A stretch of 64,000 nucleotides of DNA from Thecamonas trahens ATCC 50062 (GCF_000142905.1 NW_013657660.1:270881-334880), one strand, 5' to 3'; positions 19,585 to 29,872 are shown, numbered from the stretch's first letter. Notes: generated by a model not told the origin, from the letters alone. Made by a program: numbers and translations.

Positions 19585-19788
19585 NNNNNNNNNNNNNNNN
19601 NNNNNNNNNNNNNNNNNNNNNNNNNNNNNNNNNNNNNNNNNNNNNNNNNNNNNNNNNNNNNNNNNNNNNNNNNNNNNNNNNNNNNNNNNNNNNNNNNNNN
19701 NNNNNNNNNNNNNNNNNNNNNNNNNNNNNNNNNNNNNNNNNNNNNNNNNNNNNNNNNNNNNNNNNNNNNNNNNNNNNNNNNNNNNNNN
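19585..19788. other. Assembly gap (204 N)
   Basis: Run of N next to a G-rich simple sequence, which probably stopped sequencing. Confidence 1.
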
Positions 19789-19972
19789 CACAGTGGTGCA
19801 TGCTTCCCTCGTGTTTGTATAGTTGTATGAGTCGTCGGCGGGCTCCCTCTTGGCCCAGACCCAGTACTCCAACACGCCGACCCTGCTTGACCGCCATTTT
19901 TCTTTTCGGGGGGGGGGGAGAGAGAGAGAGAGGAAGGGAGACGGGTACAGCTGACTGCAGACGGCCGGGGAG

Positions 19973-22489
19973 ATGGAGCGGGACGACGAGGTACCCGAGG
20001 GTGTGGAGAAGCTATTCCTCCGGCTTGAGCACCAGCGGCACTTTCATACTATTATTGGTGAGGACGTGACAGTCCAGGACCCGTTTGTCCTCCTGCCCAA
20101 GGCCGCCCTGGAGGACCAGCTCGACTCTATTGTCTTTGCCTTTGACCCGCTGCTGAAAAAGGTGGCAAACTACGACGGCGAGGAAATGCTCCTGGTCTAC
20201 GACGACAACGACGACGGGGATGGCCACAACTTCCTCCTCTGTGTCACCGAGGAGGCCAAGGAGAACATGCTCGGTCGTGCTGGGCCTGGCCCTGGCGGCT
20301 CGGCCAGCCGGGCTGACCGGGCCGCCGGTGAGGCAGCCGACCCGGGCGCGGCAGGCGGGCAGGGCGGCGGGCCCGGACCTGACCGTCGCACCGCCTCGGT
20401 CTTTATCTCGGCGGCGCCCGGTGAGGTCGAGGCCGAGATTGCCGCCGGCTCGGCCAAGCCAACCCGCCCGCTGCTCAAGCTGGCCATCTCGCGCCCGCGC
20501 AAGTTCTTTGGCGCGCCGTACAAGCTCGGCGATCGCGAGGCCCACGATGGGATGGAGGAGTGCCGCCCGTACAAGGACCCCAACTTTTCAGTCGTCCGCC
20601 TCGAGGCCGACGTCGGTTTCCAGGCCGTCCGGCGGACCGCCGAGTCCGGCTTGCAAACCGGTTGGAGCAAGCCGGAGAACGCCGCGACGCAGTGGGAGGC
20701 GCAGACCATGGAGTCGGCCGCCGCCGCCAAGCACCTCGACGACGACGCCCTGGCGGCGGCGCTGGGCGAGAAGGCCGCGCTCTTTGAGTTTGCCCTCCAG
20801 CAAAACAACGCCGTCAACGTCTACGCCGACAACTTTGCCGCCCTCGTCGACGAAGACGCCGTTCTCGGCCGCGAGTCCGAGTCGCTCCTTGTGGAGACCC
20901 ACTCGTGCTCGGACGCGCAACTCATCGGCGACGCGCTCCTGACGTCGGCAGACTGGCAGCCCGGCCGCCGCGATGTCCTCGCCGTCGCCGTTGCCGCCAA
21001 GGCCTCGTTTGACGAGCGCGCCGCAGAGTCGAACGTCAACAAGCCGCCGTCGCTGGTCGCGGTCTGGAACCTCTCGGTCACCATCCACTCGCACCCGGTC
21101 CTCTTGCTGCAGGCCCCAGCCGACGTCCGTGTCGTCCGGTTCTGCCCCTCGCAGCCGCACATTCTTGCCGGCGGCCTCGTCACCGGCCAGGTTGTCATCT
21201 GGGATATTGCCGAGGCGCAGGCCGCCGTCGAGTCGTCGCACCTCAGCGGGAGCGGAAGCGCCGGGCCGGCACTCGGCGCCTCGGCCGCCACCGCCGTCCT
21301 CCCGGACGTCCTGCAGGCAAAGGCCACGCCCGCGGCGTCGCGGCCTGGCACCCAGGGAGGGAGCGGGAGCGCCGGTACTGCCGGTGCCTCAGCCGCTGCT
21401 GACATCCCGGTTGTCTCGTTCTGCCTCCTCTCGACCATCGAGAGCTCGCACAAGCGGCCAGTGACGGACATTGTGTGGATGCCGCCGCAGTTTGAGGTCA
21501 ACTCGTCGGGAACAGTCAACGAGGACGAGACGGTGCTCTCGCACCAGTTTGTGTCGTCGTCGTACGACGGCGCAGTGGTGTTCTGGGACATCCACTCGCG
21601 GAAGGATCTGGTGTCGGAGCGGGCGTGGCGGCCGCTGCACCGCATCCGGCTGCACAAGGTGTCGCGGATGGGCGACCACGGCCCCATCAAGGTGGCGGTC
21701 GACCCGTTGCGCGCCCAGCTGACGGCCATCACTGAAGATGGCGAGCTGGTCTTTGCAGACTGGCGCATCAACCGGTCCGAGCAGAAGCGGCAGGTCGTCC
21801 GCGCCAACTTTTACGGCGCGCCCGGCTTTGGCGCCGCCATTGCTCCGCACCCGGTCCTGCCGTCCATCATTCTCACGGCCTCGGACTGGTGCACCCAGAT
21901 CTGGACCGAGGCCGAGTCCAAGCCGCTCATCACATCCCCGGCGACACCAGCTGTCATTACTGATGCCGTCTGGTCGCCGTCGCGGGCTGGCGTCTTTTAC
22001 ATCGCCCGCGCAGACGGGTGCATCGAGGTCTGGGACTTGCTCGAAAAGTCGCACGGCCCGTCGCGCATCGAAAACATCACCAGCTCAACCGCCATCACCT
22101 CGGTCGCCATCCTCACCGTCCCGCACAAGAAGCGCAAGCGGAAGGCGGTCAAGCAGCTTCTCGCCATCACCGATGACTCGGGCTTTGTCCGCGTCGTCGC
22201 CATCCCCCGCTCGCTGGTCAAGGGCCCAGCCCAGGAGGCCGAGTTTGTGGGCAAGCTCTTTGAGCGCGAGCGTGAGCGCCTTGTCTACTTTGCGGACGTC
22301 ATGATCCCGCACCGCGACGAGCTCGCCCTAGCTGAGCGCGCCTCGGCCGACGCACGCGCAAAGGCTGCCGCCATGGCCGCCATGGATGCCGACGAAGACG
22401 CCAAGGAAAAGGTCGCAGAGCTGCAGTACCAAAAGTTCCAGGCCAACTTTGAGCGCGAGCTCGAGATGATGGCTGGCGGCGCGCCGTAG
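19973..22489 (+). CDS. DNAI3: Axonemal dynein intermediate chain DNAI3/WDR63 (IC140 of inner arm I1)
   Basis: 838 residues. The N-terminal region has the WDR63 hallmarks EDVTVQDPFVLL, MLLVYDDN and FLLCVTEEAKEN, followed by a WD-repeat half from about residue 340 (for example GQVVIWDIAEAQ, DGAVVFWDIHS, DGCIEVWDLLEK). In other flagellates this chain scaffolds the two-headed inner dynein arm I1/f, which sets waveform and receives kinase signals. A Gly/Ala-rich insert at about 100-140 and another in the WD region are poorly conserved. It shows the organism builds motile cilia. Its stop is 40 bases from the CDK gene's stop. Confidence 0.9.
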   Translation: MERDDEVPEGVEKLFLRLEHQRHFHTIIGEDVTVQDPFVLLPKAALEDQLDSIVFAFDPLLKKVANYDGEEMLLVYDDNDDGDGHNFLLCVTEEAKENMLGRAGPGPGGSASRADRAAGEAADPGAAGGQGGGPGPDRRTASVFISAAPGEVEAEIAAGSAKPTRPLLKLAISRPRKFFGAPYKLGDREAHDGMEECRPYKDPNFSVVRLEADVGFQAVRRTAESGLQTGWSKPENAATQWEAQTMESAAAAKHLDDDALAAALGEKAALFEFALQQNNAVNVYADNFAALVDEDAVLGRESESLLVETHSCSDAQLIGDALLTSADWQPGRRDVLAVAVAAKASFDERAAESNVNKPPSLVAVWNLSVTIHSHPVLLLQAPADVRVVRFCPSQPHILAGGLVTGQVVIWDIAEAQAAVESSHLSGSGSAGPALGASAATAVLPDVLQAKATPAASRPGTQGGSGSAGTAGASAAADIPVVSFCLLSTIESSHKRPVTDIVWMPPQFEVNSSGTVNEDETVLSHQFVSSSYDGAVVFWDIHSRKDLVSERAWRPLHRIRLHKVSRMGDHGPIKVAVDPLRAQLTAITEDGELVFADWRINRSEQKRQVVRANFYGAPGFGAAIAPHPVLPSIILTASDWCTQIWTEAESKPLITSPATPAVITDAVWSPSRAGVFYIARADGCIEVWDLLEKSHGPSRIENITSSTAITSVAILTVPHKKRKRKAVKQLLAITDDSGFVRVVAIPRSLVKGPAQEAEFVGKLFERERERLVYFADVMIPHRDELALAERASADARAKAAAMAAMDADEDAKEKVAELQYQKFQANFERELEMMAGGAP

Positions 22490-22529
22490 TAGTAAAACGC
22501 GAACAACTGCTAGCCGGCTGTACGGCTAC

Positions 22530-23540
22530 CTACCGATCCCGGAACGACGGCATCGACCACTGCGCAGCCTTGACGGGATCCTCTGCGAACCAGTCGGCGC
22601 TCACCACGTCGCTCGCGGTCAGCCGCGCCGCAGGGTCGTAGGTGAGCATGCTGCTGATCAGCCGGCGGCCAGCGAGCGAGGTTCCGTCGGGCAGCCGATC
22701 GTCGAGGTACGAGTCGCGCTGCGCCGGGAGCACATACTTGCTCCCGCCGGGCAGGAGCGAAAAGCCCGGCCAAACCGCATCCGACGGCGCGCCCAGCAGC
22801 AGGCACATCTTCTGGACGTACGCGGTCTCCGAGTCTGCGCGGAGCAGCGGCTCACCGGTGAGGAGCTCGACAGTGACAGCGCCAGCCGACCACACGTCAA
22901 CAGCCGTGTTGTACGCCGCCTCGCCAAAGATCAGCTCGGGCGCGCGGTACCAGAGCGTGACCACCGTCGGAGTGAGCACCGCTGGCGGCGGATCGCCAAA
23001 CGGCCGGACGAGGCCAAAGTCGGCAATGACCAGCCGCCCGTCAGCCGAGTACAGCAGGTTGGCTGGCTTGATGTCGCGATGGATGAGCCACGAGGCGTGA
23101 AGAAAGGCAAGGCCCGAGAAGAGTTGCCAGACAAGCAGCTTGGCCTGTGCACTGGTGAACGCGCCGGCGCCGTGGGCGTCGAGGATGACCTTGAGATCCA
23201 GCGGATGATGCTCGAGGACCATGTACACCTCGTCCATGGTCTCGCCGACCACCACCTCGAGCAGGCGGACCACATGCGGCGATTCAAGCGAGCGAAGGGC
23301 AGCAAGTTCCCGCAGAGCAGTGACGGGAAAGCCTTCCTCCACATTCCCCAGCTTGAGCTTCTTCAAGGCCACAGGTGCCGCGTCGGCCTTGTCCTTGCGG
23401 ACAGCCTTGAAGACCAAGCCATACTGACCCTCAGCAATGGTTGAGACCTTCCGATACAGATCCTTCAGCAGTCGAGCCCTCTTTGACTTGCGCAGTGTGG
23501 GCGGTGGTGTCGATGCCTCCCGTTTACGAGTGTCAGCCAT
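22530..23540 (-). CDS. Cyclin-dependent kinase, CDK10/CDK11 type
   Basis: 336 residues with a full kinase domain: loop AEGQYGLVF, VAIK-like VALKKLKL, cyclin-binding helix EEGFPVTALREL (PITSLRE class), catalytic HRDIKPANLL, DFG as ADFGLVRPFG, APE as WYRAPELIFG, and the late insert WPGFSLLPGG. The helix and the PVVVTLWYRAPE region fit CDK10/11, linked to transcription or splicing control, better than CDK1. The activation-loop Thr position has TPTVVT. N-terminal 28 residues are basic and may be a nuclear signal. Confidence 0.9.
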   Translation of the reverse strand: MADTRKREASTPPPTLRKSKRARLLKDLYRKVSTIAEGQYGLVFKAVRKDKADAAPVALKKLKLGNVEEGFPVTALRELAALRSLESPHVVRLLEVVVGETMDEVYMVLEHHPLDLKVILDAHGAGAFTSAQAKLLVWQLFSGLAFLHASWLIHRDIKPANLLYSADGRLVIADFGLVRPFGDPPPAVLTPTVVTLWYRAPELIFGEAAYNTAVDVWSAGAVTVELLTGEPLLRADSETAYVQKMCLLLGAPSDAVWPGFSLLPGGSKYVLPAQRDSYLDDRLPDGTSLAGRRLISSMLTYDPAARLTASDVVSADWFAEDPVKAAQWSMPSFRDR

Positions 23541-23798
23541 GGTGATGGGTGCGAGCGAGGGAGGGGGGGGAGGGGGAGGGGGGTGTCAAGGGACATTATT
23601 GGCATTGGCAGAGGCAGAGGCATCGGAGACATAGGCCATTTGGCCATTGGCCATTGGGGCATATCGTCAGTGAGGGAGTTAGTTGGGGAGGGGGGACGGG
23701 GGAGGGGGGGGGGGGGAGAGAGGGGACCACAGGCAAGGGGAGGGGGAGGGGGGATACACGACACACTTGACTTGTACTTGTCTACAGTGTGTGTGGAG
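23541..23798. promoter_or_regulatory. Divergent CDK/RRM spacer with G-runs
   Basis: 258 bases. G-runs next to the CDK start put a C-rich tract on the CDK coding strand. On the RRM side there is a CATTGGC/CCATTGG cluster (about 23600-23660), which includes CCAAT-box-like inverted elements. No coding support. Confidence 0.4.
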
Positions 23799-24643
23799 AT
23801 GGGCAAGCGGAGAGTGGATGATGCAGAGGACGTGATCGATGAGCGTGTGGCTAAGCGAGGGAAGCCGCTGGGTGAGGGGGAGGATGGTAGGATGATGGGG
23901 GGGGAGGAGGCGGTGACGGGCAAGGACAAGTCCAAGGACAAGTCCAAGGACAAGTCCAAGGCCAAGTCCAAGGGCAAGGATAAGGCCAAGTCCAAGGACA
24001 AGGCCAAGGCCAAGTCCAAGGACAAGGATAAGAGCAAGGACAAGAGCAAGACAATGACCTCGTCCATGGACGAGGGTGTGACAGAGGCGACAGAGGCCGT
24101 GGACATGGTGGTCGAGCCCGCCGAGAGCGACAAGGCCGTCATCAACAAGCTGACTGGAAATCCGATGCCTCGGGACAAGGCCAAGAGCAAGAAGAAGGAA
24201 AAGGACGGTGGGGCCACTGCTGGCCGCAAGAAGCCGCGGTGGAAGAACTCGGATCAGACCACCGTCTTTGTGGCCAATCTGTCGTTTAATGCCATCGAAC
24301 CCAAGGTCCGCAAGCTGTTCGAGGACATCGGTAAGGTCGCCGACGTGCGCTTTGTCAAGGAGAAGGAGACCGGCGCGTTCCGCGGCCTCGCCTTTGTCGA
24401 GTTTTTCACCGCAGACGCCGCCCGCATCGCCGTCGGCCGCTCCGGTGAGCTGAAATACGCCGGCAAGCAACTGCGCATCGAGCACAGCCAGACCCGGCTT
24501 CAGATCCCGCGGGCACAGCTTGAAGCAGCGTACGACGCCGCCACCGGCGAGCTCGACACCACCGCTCTCCCGCGCTTCCTGCGCCGCGCCATCAAGCGCG
24601 GCGAGATGACCACCGACGAGCTACTCATCCGACTCGGCCTCCG

Positions 24644-24680
<37 letters not shown>

Positions 24681-25313
24681 GCGTCCGACAATGGCGACAA
24701 GCGCAGAAGCAAGGCCAAGGGCGGCGACAACGACGATGACGCCACCAGCGACAACGACAATGCCGAGGCTGAGCCCGCCGAGCCGGCTCCGCCGCCGGCC
24801 GATCTCTACGCCGTCCACGTCCACAACCTCTCGTACGACACCACCCAGGCGGATCTAGCCAAGCTCTTCGCCAAGTACGGCACCGTGGTCTCGGTCACTG
24901 TCCACACGGGGGTCAACGGCGCGCCCACTGGCCGCGCCACCGTGCTCTACTTCTCCGGCTCGGGCGTCCGTGCCTCGGTCGTCAACGCGGCCGGCCTTGT
25001 GGTCAACGAGCGCCACATCCACGTCGCCCCGGCCCATGAGCAGGTCATGAAGGGCACAACGTACGGCAAGGCCCTGCGTACCAAGCAGCGCGCCGCCGAG
25101 CTCGCCGCCGAGCTCGCCGCCAAGACCAGGCGCTCCAAGGGAGCAAGCAGCCGTGGCCGCCGTGGCCGCGGTCGCGGCGGCCGTGGTCGCGGTCGCGGCG
25201 GCCGCGGCCGTGGCCGTGGCCGTGGCCGTGCCTCTGCAGGTCCGTCGCGCGGCTCGCCGGCCATCCGCGGCGGCAAGTTCTTTGCCTCGTGGACCGCCAC
25301 CGCTGACTCGTGA
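23799..25313 (+). CDS. Two-RRM, RGG-tailed nucleolar-type RNA-binding protein
   Basis: 504 residues. Order: a Lys-Asp-Ser repeat (KDKSK units, about 45-85), RRM1 at about 150-232 (RNP2 VFVANLS, RNP1-like FRGLAFVEF), an acidic Glu-Pro linker, RRM2 at about 345-415 (VHVHNLS; RNP1 is weak), and an Arg-Gly-rich tail of about 30 residues. This acidic/RRM/RGG plan is that of nucleolin and Nsr1-like ribosome biogenesis factors; exact orthology is not settled. The start was chosen because it follows an in-frame gap and a purine-rich leader. Confidence 0.82.
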
Positions 25314-25409
25314 ACAGCCCAGTCCCCCTGATCATGTGATGAATCCCATGCCATCACTTGCCGTCCCAACATCAATGTGCTTGTCCGCAGTGCCAATGAA
25401 ACTCGCGCA

Positions 25410-25823
25410 TCAACCCGACGACCCAGCAATGACACTGATTCGGTCAGTCCCGCCCTTGGCTTTCCCCTTGCCCTTGCCCTTGCCCTTGCCCTTGCCCTTG
25501 CCCTTGCCCTTGCCCTTGCCCTTGCCCTTGCTGTGCGCCGCCGCCCGCCTCAGCCGCGCGATGCGGACGCTTTCATCGTCGACTCGAGGCACGACGCGCG
25601 AGGTACGGATCATTCTCCCCGAGCCCGGATCGACGCGGATGGCAGCCAGCTCCCGGAGCGAGCGGAGTGACTCACGCGACGGCGGCGGCGAGGAGCGGCC
25701 CAGCTCGCGACCATCGTCGTCCACCGATGACGGCTCCAGCACCAGCACCACAAAGCCAACCACCACCGCCACCAGCAAGATCAGCACCTTGCACCCCGCA
25801 ACCACAAGCTCGCCGACCTCCAT
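25410..25823 (-). CDS. Small single-pass membrane protein with Lys-Gly repeat tail
   Basis: 137 residues, family not recognised. A hydrophobic segment at about residues 10-30 (VLILLVAVVVGFVVLV) is followed by a Ser/Arg-rich stretch and a run of about fourteen Lys-Gly pairs encoded by a CCCTTG (plus strand) hexamer repeat at about 25456-25530. The coding potential rests on the membrane segment and the clean frame; the repeat copy number is likely polymorphic. The start is 129 bases from the divergent E2-like/TPR gene. Confidence 0.5.
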   Translation of the reverse strand: MEVGELVVAGCKVLILLVAVVVGFVVLVLEPSSVDDDGRELGRSSPPPSRESLRSLRELAAIRVDPGSGRMIRTSRVVPRVDDESVRIARLRRAAAHSKGKGKGKGKGKGKGKGKGKGKGKAKGGTDRISVIAGSSG

Positions 25824-25952
25824 GACCGTCCGCTCTCCACACACAGCGACAAGTGCCCACTCCTCGCGGCAACGACTGCGGTGCCAAGCTCCGGTACAGC
25901 AAGCCGAGCACCGAGCACCTCACTCGAGCAAAGACGGCACCAACAGGGAGAC

Positions 25953-27707
25953 ATGGCAGCCATCGTGGCGGGCGCCGACTCGCGGAATCAAGAAAGGGAG
26001 CGTGTGCCCGTTTTGCTCTGGCCAGAGTGGAGCAGTAGCCTGGGGGAAGCCATCGAGGTCGAGCTTGGCCGTCCTGCTGGCGGCAGCGGCGGCGGCGAGT
26101 CGACTGCCACTGCTGCTGGCTTCATGAACTCGATCCTGGCTCCGGCCCTTAAGGCTACCGATCCACTGTTTTCGGTGGACAACGTCCGCCTGGCCCATGC
26201 CCCAGCAGTGGCACGGGCTCGCGAGACATGGGATGTGACGCGCATGACTCTTCTGCGTCCAGAAGACAGCTGGGTCGTGCCGGGCGACGGCGCGAATGGC
26301 AACATCGCGCTTGTCCTCGTCCCCTCCCCGCAGCTCTACCTCGACTCGGCCGGCGGCATCGCCTTTCCAGATCCGATCCAGCGCCCACGATTGGCCGAGC
26401 TTCTCGCTTGGGCCCAGAACCTGACCATCAAGGACGTTGTCGATGACCCACGGCTGAGTCTGCCTGCGCTCGGCGCCGATCTGCCGTCGGCGTCGCGGCT
26501 GGCGAGCGAGTTTGGCGTGGGGACCGACAATGGCGGTAGCTTTGAGAGCATCGACGCGCTGCAGACTGCTGTTGAGGCTCAGCTCTCCCGTCCGCGCCGC
26601 CGGCTGTTCAACGAGCTTGCTTTTGGCGCGTACGGTCTCGCGCCGTGGCTCGAACTCCTCGGCGTCGCGCCAGGCGACGACGACGACGCCGCCGTGGACA
26701 CCGCCGCAGATACCAGCGATGCCAAGCCTGGTCCGTCCAGCGATGCAGCGTCGGGCTTCGCCAAGTTCAAGGCTGTGACTGCCGCGGTGTGGACGCTTGT
26801 GTACCACCCGTCTAAGAGCTCGGTCTACGCCGGCGGCGGCCCGTTTGAGCTCTCGCTCCGGCTCGGCGGTCAGTATCCGCTCTCGTTGCCGTCGCTCCAC
26901 GTCGAGACGCCGCACATGGTGCACTTGCATGTGGTCGACTCACTCTCGGCGGTCCACCCCAACGCTCCGGCGCGGCGCGGGCGAATTGATCTCGAGCGGC
27001 TGCGCCCGGCGCAGTGGAGCCCGACCGCGTCGCTCATCGAGGTCTTTACCACTGTGGTTGAGCTGTTTGAGGGCGAGCACACCGGACCCGACGAGTTGCT
27101 TGCGCGCACTCCGTTTGCCATCTCGCACGATGCTCGCCTCGGCGAGCTCTATCGCACCGACAGGGCCGGCTATCATCAGGCAGCCGCAGCCTCGGGCGCG
27201 GTCGCGGATCCGGCACTCGGTGGCGCGCGCAGCCCCGGATCCCTTGTTGACCCGCCAGCCTGCGCCGCAGTCGCCACAGCCTGCAAGCTCGCCGGCAACG
27301 CGGCTTTGGGCCGGGGCGAGCTGGCGACTTCCCGTGCGCTCTACGCCCGCGGCCGCGCATGGTGCCGGCAAAACCGCAGCGAGCCTGAGCTGGCCGAACT
27401 CTACCTCGCACTCGAGCTCAACGACTCGCTGGCGGCGATCCGCGACGGCGACGCACGGGCGGCGCTGGCTTCCGCCAACGCCGCTCTCGCCGCGGCACCC
27501 TTATCGACCAAGGCTCTCTACCGTCGCGCCAAGGCGCACGCTGCGCTGGGCGACGACGAGCTGGCCATTGCAGACCTGGAGCGCGCAGTGGCGCTCGCGC
27601 CGAACGACGCTGCTCTGGCCCGCGAGTTGGCCAGAGCTCGCAAAGCCAAGGCCCGCGCCAAGGCCGAGCAGGCTGCGCTCTACCGACGAGCGCTGGGCGG
27701 AAGCTGA
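25953..27707 (+). CDS. E2-like (UEV) domain fused to TPR repeats
   Basis: 584 residues. Residues about 270-375 follow the ubiquitin-conjugating fold: W-x-L-x-Y-x-P, YAGGGPFELSL, QYPLSLP, HPN at 325-327, GRIDLERL and WSPTASLIEVF. The active-site Cys position is Asp336, and a 14-residue insert precedes HPN, so it is predicted inactive like UEV proteins. Residues about 430-560 form three TPRs (LAGNAALGRGE, KALYRRAKAHAALGD). The N-terminal 200 residues are unrecognised. Likely a ubiquitin- or UBL-linked adaptor. Its stop is 34 bases from the convergent gene's stop. Confidence 0.72.
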   Translation: MAAIVAGADSRNQERERVPVLLWPEWSSSLGEAIEVELGRPAGGSGGGESTATAAGFMNSILAPALKATDPLFSVDNVRLAHAPAVARARETWDVTRMTLLRPEDSWVVPGDGANGNIALVLVPSPQLYLDSAGGIAFPDPIQRPRLAELLAWAQNLTIKDVVDDPRLSLPALGADLPSASRLASEFGVGTDNGGSFESIDALQTAVEAQLSRPRRRLFNELAFGAYGLAPWLELLGVAPGDDDDAAVDTAADTSDAKPGPSSDAASGFAKFKAVTAAVWTLVYHPSKSSVYAGGGPFELSLRLGGQYPLSLPSLHVETPHMVHLHVVDSLSAVHPNAPARRGRIDLERLRPAQWSPTASLIEVFTTVVELFEGEHTGPDELLARTPFAISHDARLGELYRTDRAGYHQAAAASGAVADPALGGARSPGSLVDPPACAAVATACKLAGNAALGRGELATSRALYARGRAWCRQNRSEPELAELYLALELNDSLAAIRDGDARAALASANAALAAAPLSTKALYRRAKAHAALGDDELAIADLERAVALAPNDAALARELARARKAKARAKAEQAALYRRALGGS

Positions 27708-27741
27708 CCCACTCCATAGCCCTGTGTGGACTCGCGTGAAG

Positions 27742-28890
27742 TCACTGGTGGGTAAAGAGAACCGCCGGAATGTAGGCGACCGAGACCTTGGGATCGGCAA
27801 GCAGGCGGGCAAAGAGCCGCGAGTCGGCGTCAAACATGCCCTTGGGCTCGGTGATGAGGTCAGCGACGACAAAGTTGGGCTCGTCCGGATTGAGCAGGCG
27901 AGTGGAGATGACAGCGGCACCAAGATCGATGGCGCCGTCCGTCCGCAGCTTGTGGCCGACGTGATGGGTGGTAAAGTCGACATGGACAAAGTCGATGCCA
28001 CTGTTGAGATGCGGGAGAATGGCCGGCACAAAGTCGGCCGAGTAGAGGTTGTCGCCGTTGGTGATGAGCACATAGTCGCACGCCGCACGCCCCGGTAACA
28101 TCGGCGAGCGCAGGTTCAGTACCCGCGCCAGCTCGGCCTCGGTCCGCAGGTAGCCGACCGGCGAGCCGTACCCGCGCCGTGACGCTCCGAGGCAGGCAAA
28201 GCCCGAGGCCTCGAACGAGACATCGTTGTTAGCTGGTGCCACCACAACCCTGCAGTCGTCGACCTCGGCCGCAAGCTCATCCAGATACTGCGGATTCTCT
28301 AGCGGGCCGGGAACAGTGGCCTCGGCGAGAAATATGGTCATGTTGGCGTAGCGCGAGGCAAAGAGCGAGTGCAGCAGCGCTGGGATCTGTCCACGCTTCG
28401 GCTCGTACGTGCGGACGACGACGCAGAGCTCCGGGCCTGTGGTGAGGCTGGTGCGGTCGAGGGTCTGGCGGCCATCCGGTGCGTGCATAACACACTCGGC
28501 CTTGCGGCGTGTCCCGCCGAGGCGCGCCAGCTTGCGGGCCGTCTCCAGACCGAGTCCGGCGTACAAGATGTCTGCGGCGATGCGCCCGTTCGGCGTCTCG
28601 GCCATGCCGCGCGCGCGGTACTCGGCGAGCTCATCGGAAACCTGCACAAACTTGGCCTGGTACTTGCGGCTGCACCCATTGTCGGCGCCGGGAGCCTTTC
28701 GCTCCGGTCCACGGCCATAGATGGCGCCAAGAGAAGCCCTCCGCCCAGCCGCCACCGCCGAAGACGCCGCCACCGCCGAGGTGTAGCCCACTCCTTGAGC
28801 CGAGCCCCACTCTCCCACCACCCACCACCCGCCCACAAGCAGCAAAGCTGCCATAACCACAATCGCCTGTCGCCGTTGCTGTGCCACCAT
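27742..28890 (-). CDS. Type II membrane glycosyltransferase-like protein
   Basis: 382 residues. A short cytosolic leader and a signal anchor at about residues 9-28 (AIVVMAALLLVGGWWVV) precede a lumenal domain. The domain begins CVVVRTYEPKRGQIPALLHSLF and has CDYVLITNGDNLYSADFVP, the pattern of a GT-A glycosyltransferase with its acidic metal site, most like family 2. Donor and acceptor cannot be inferred; Golgi location is likely from topology. The start was chosen at the ATG just before the anchor; the frame is open to 29079 but without protein-like character. Confidence 0.65.
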   Translation of the reverse strand: MVAQQRRQAIVVMAALLLVGGWWVVGEWGSAQGVGYTSAVAASSAVAAGRRASLGAIYGRGPERKAPGADNGCSRKYQAKFVQVSDELAEYRARGMAETPNGRIAADILYAGLGLETARKLARLGGTRRKAECVMHAPDGRQTLDRTSLTTGPELCVVVRTYEPKRGQIPALLHSLFASRYANMTIFLAEATVPGPLENPQYLDELAAEVDDCRVVVAPANNDVSFEASGFACLGASRRGYGSPVGYLRTEAELARVLNLRSPMLPGRAACDYVLITNGDNLYSADFVPAILPHLNSGIDFVHVDFTTHHVGHKLRTDGAIDLGAAVISTRLLNPDEPNFVVADLITEPKGMFDADSRLFARLLADPKVSVAYIPAVLFTHQ

Positions 28891-29084
28891 CCCCGCGCGC
28901 GGCAGCAAGGTCGACTCGCGTGTGCCGAGTTGCGTGAGGTGGCGACTCCGTGTTGGATCGAGCAGTCGGTCGGCCGGCGTGCGGCAGACGGGGACATTCG
29001 CGAAAGGGTGACGGGGGAGACCGGAGCAGACCAAGGGCGCCACACTGCACTGCGCAAGAAGAACAACAGAAACACACATACATC

Positions 29085-29872
29085 ATGCGGGGACTTGTTG
29101 AGCCGTACTACTCGGACAAGTACAACGACGACATTTACGAGTACCGGTACGTGCTCTTCAAGCGTGTCCATACCGATGAACGGCACCATGCCCAGCCCCT
29201 GCTTGCCCTCCACCTTGAGCAGGTGGCCTCAGCCGGCTTGGCGCCCACTTGCCAAATTTTGAACTTTTTTCGCCCACCTGGAAACTCACCCGCTCGCTCC
29301 TTGCTGGTTCCCCCCTCTCTGACCACAGTCACGTCATCCTTCCGCAGGACTGGGTCTCACGCGTTCCGAAGGACCGCCTCATGTCCGAGTCTGAGTGGCG
29401 CAAGATTGGCGTCCAGCAGTCGCGAGGTACGTCATGCCCCTGCCCCTGCCGTGTCGTGTCGCCTTCCCAAAACGCCAAAGTTTGTGATCGCAAACTTGGT
29501 GCCATAATTACCACACGGCGCCATTCTCGGAGTGGCGACACGGCATGGCGACCTGGGAGCCCTACCCCCTCCCCCTCTACCCCCTTCCCTCCTCACGCAC
29601 ACATTACTTACTCACATGACTACGACAATGGGGGACTGGTATGCCTGTACTGGTGACGACGATAGGATGGGTTCACTACGAGATTCACAACCCCGAGCCG
29701 GTACGCGCACTTTCTTTCGCGCACTTTCCCCCCTCCTCCCCCCGCCCTCCCCCCCCTCCCCGTCCCTCTCTCCCCTTCCACTCCCTCGCCCCTCCCTCCC
29801 CGCGCATACTCACCCGATCTTCCATCTTCGACCCAACAGCACATCCTGCTCTTCCGTCGCGCTCTCGCCTGA
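29085..29872 (+). CDS. CKS1: Cyclin-dependent kinase regulatory subunit CKS1
   Basis: Four small exons (29085-29146, 29329-29426, 29666-29700, 29840-29872) encode 75 residues. Splicing restores the whole family sequence: YYSDKYNDD, the phosphate-binding HVILP and [29 protein letters not shown]. All three introns are GT-AG with GTACG donors and carry ACTCAC. CKS binds CDKs and phosphorylated substrates and drives multisite phosphorylation; a CDK10/11-type gene lies in the same window but is not its known partner. Confidence 0.96.

Larger units (their letters stand above)
19154..19972. promoter_or_regulatory. Divergent spacer with gap and 22-base repeat
   Basis: About 820 bases between RUS and DNAI3 starts. 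It has a coding-strand C-rich tract before RUS, a two-copy 22-base repeat, an assembly gap and a GA-rich tract before DNAI3. No coding region is supported. Confidence 0.5.

Noticed and set aside
23465-24485. Long minus-strand frames rich in Leu/Asp/Ser opposite the RRM gene
   Set aside because: They are the complement of the AAGTCC/AAGGAC repeats and of RRM codons; no start context or family resemblance.
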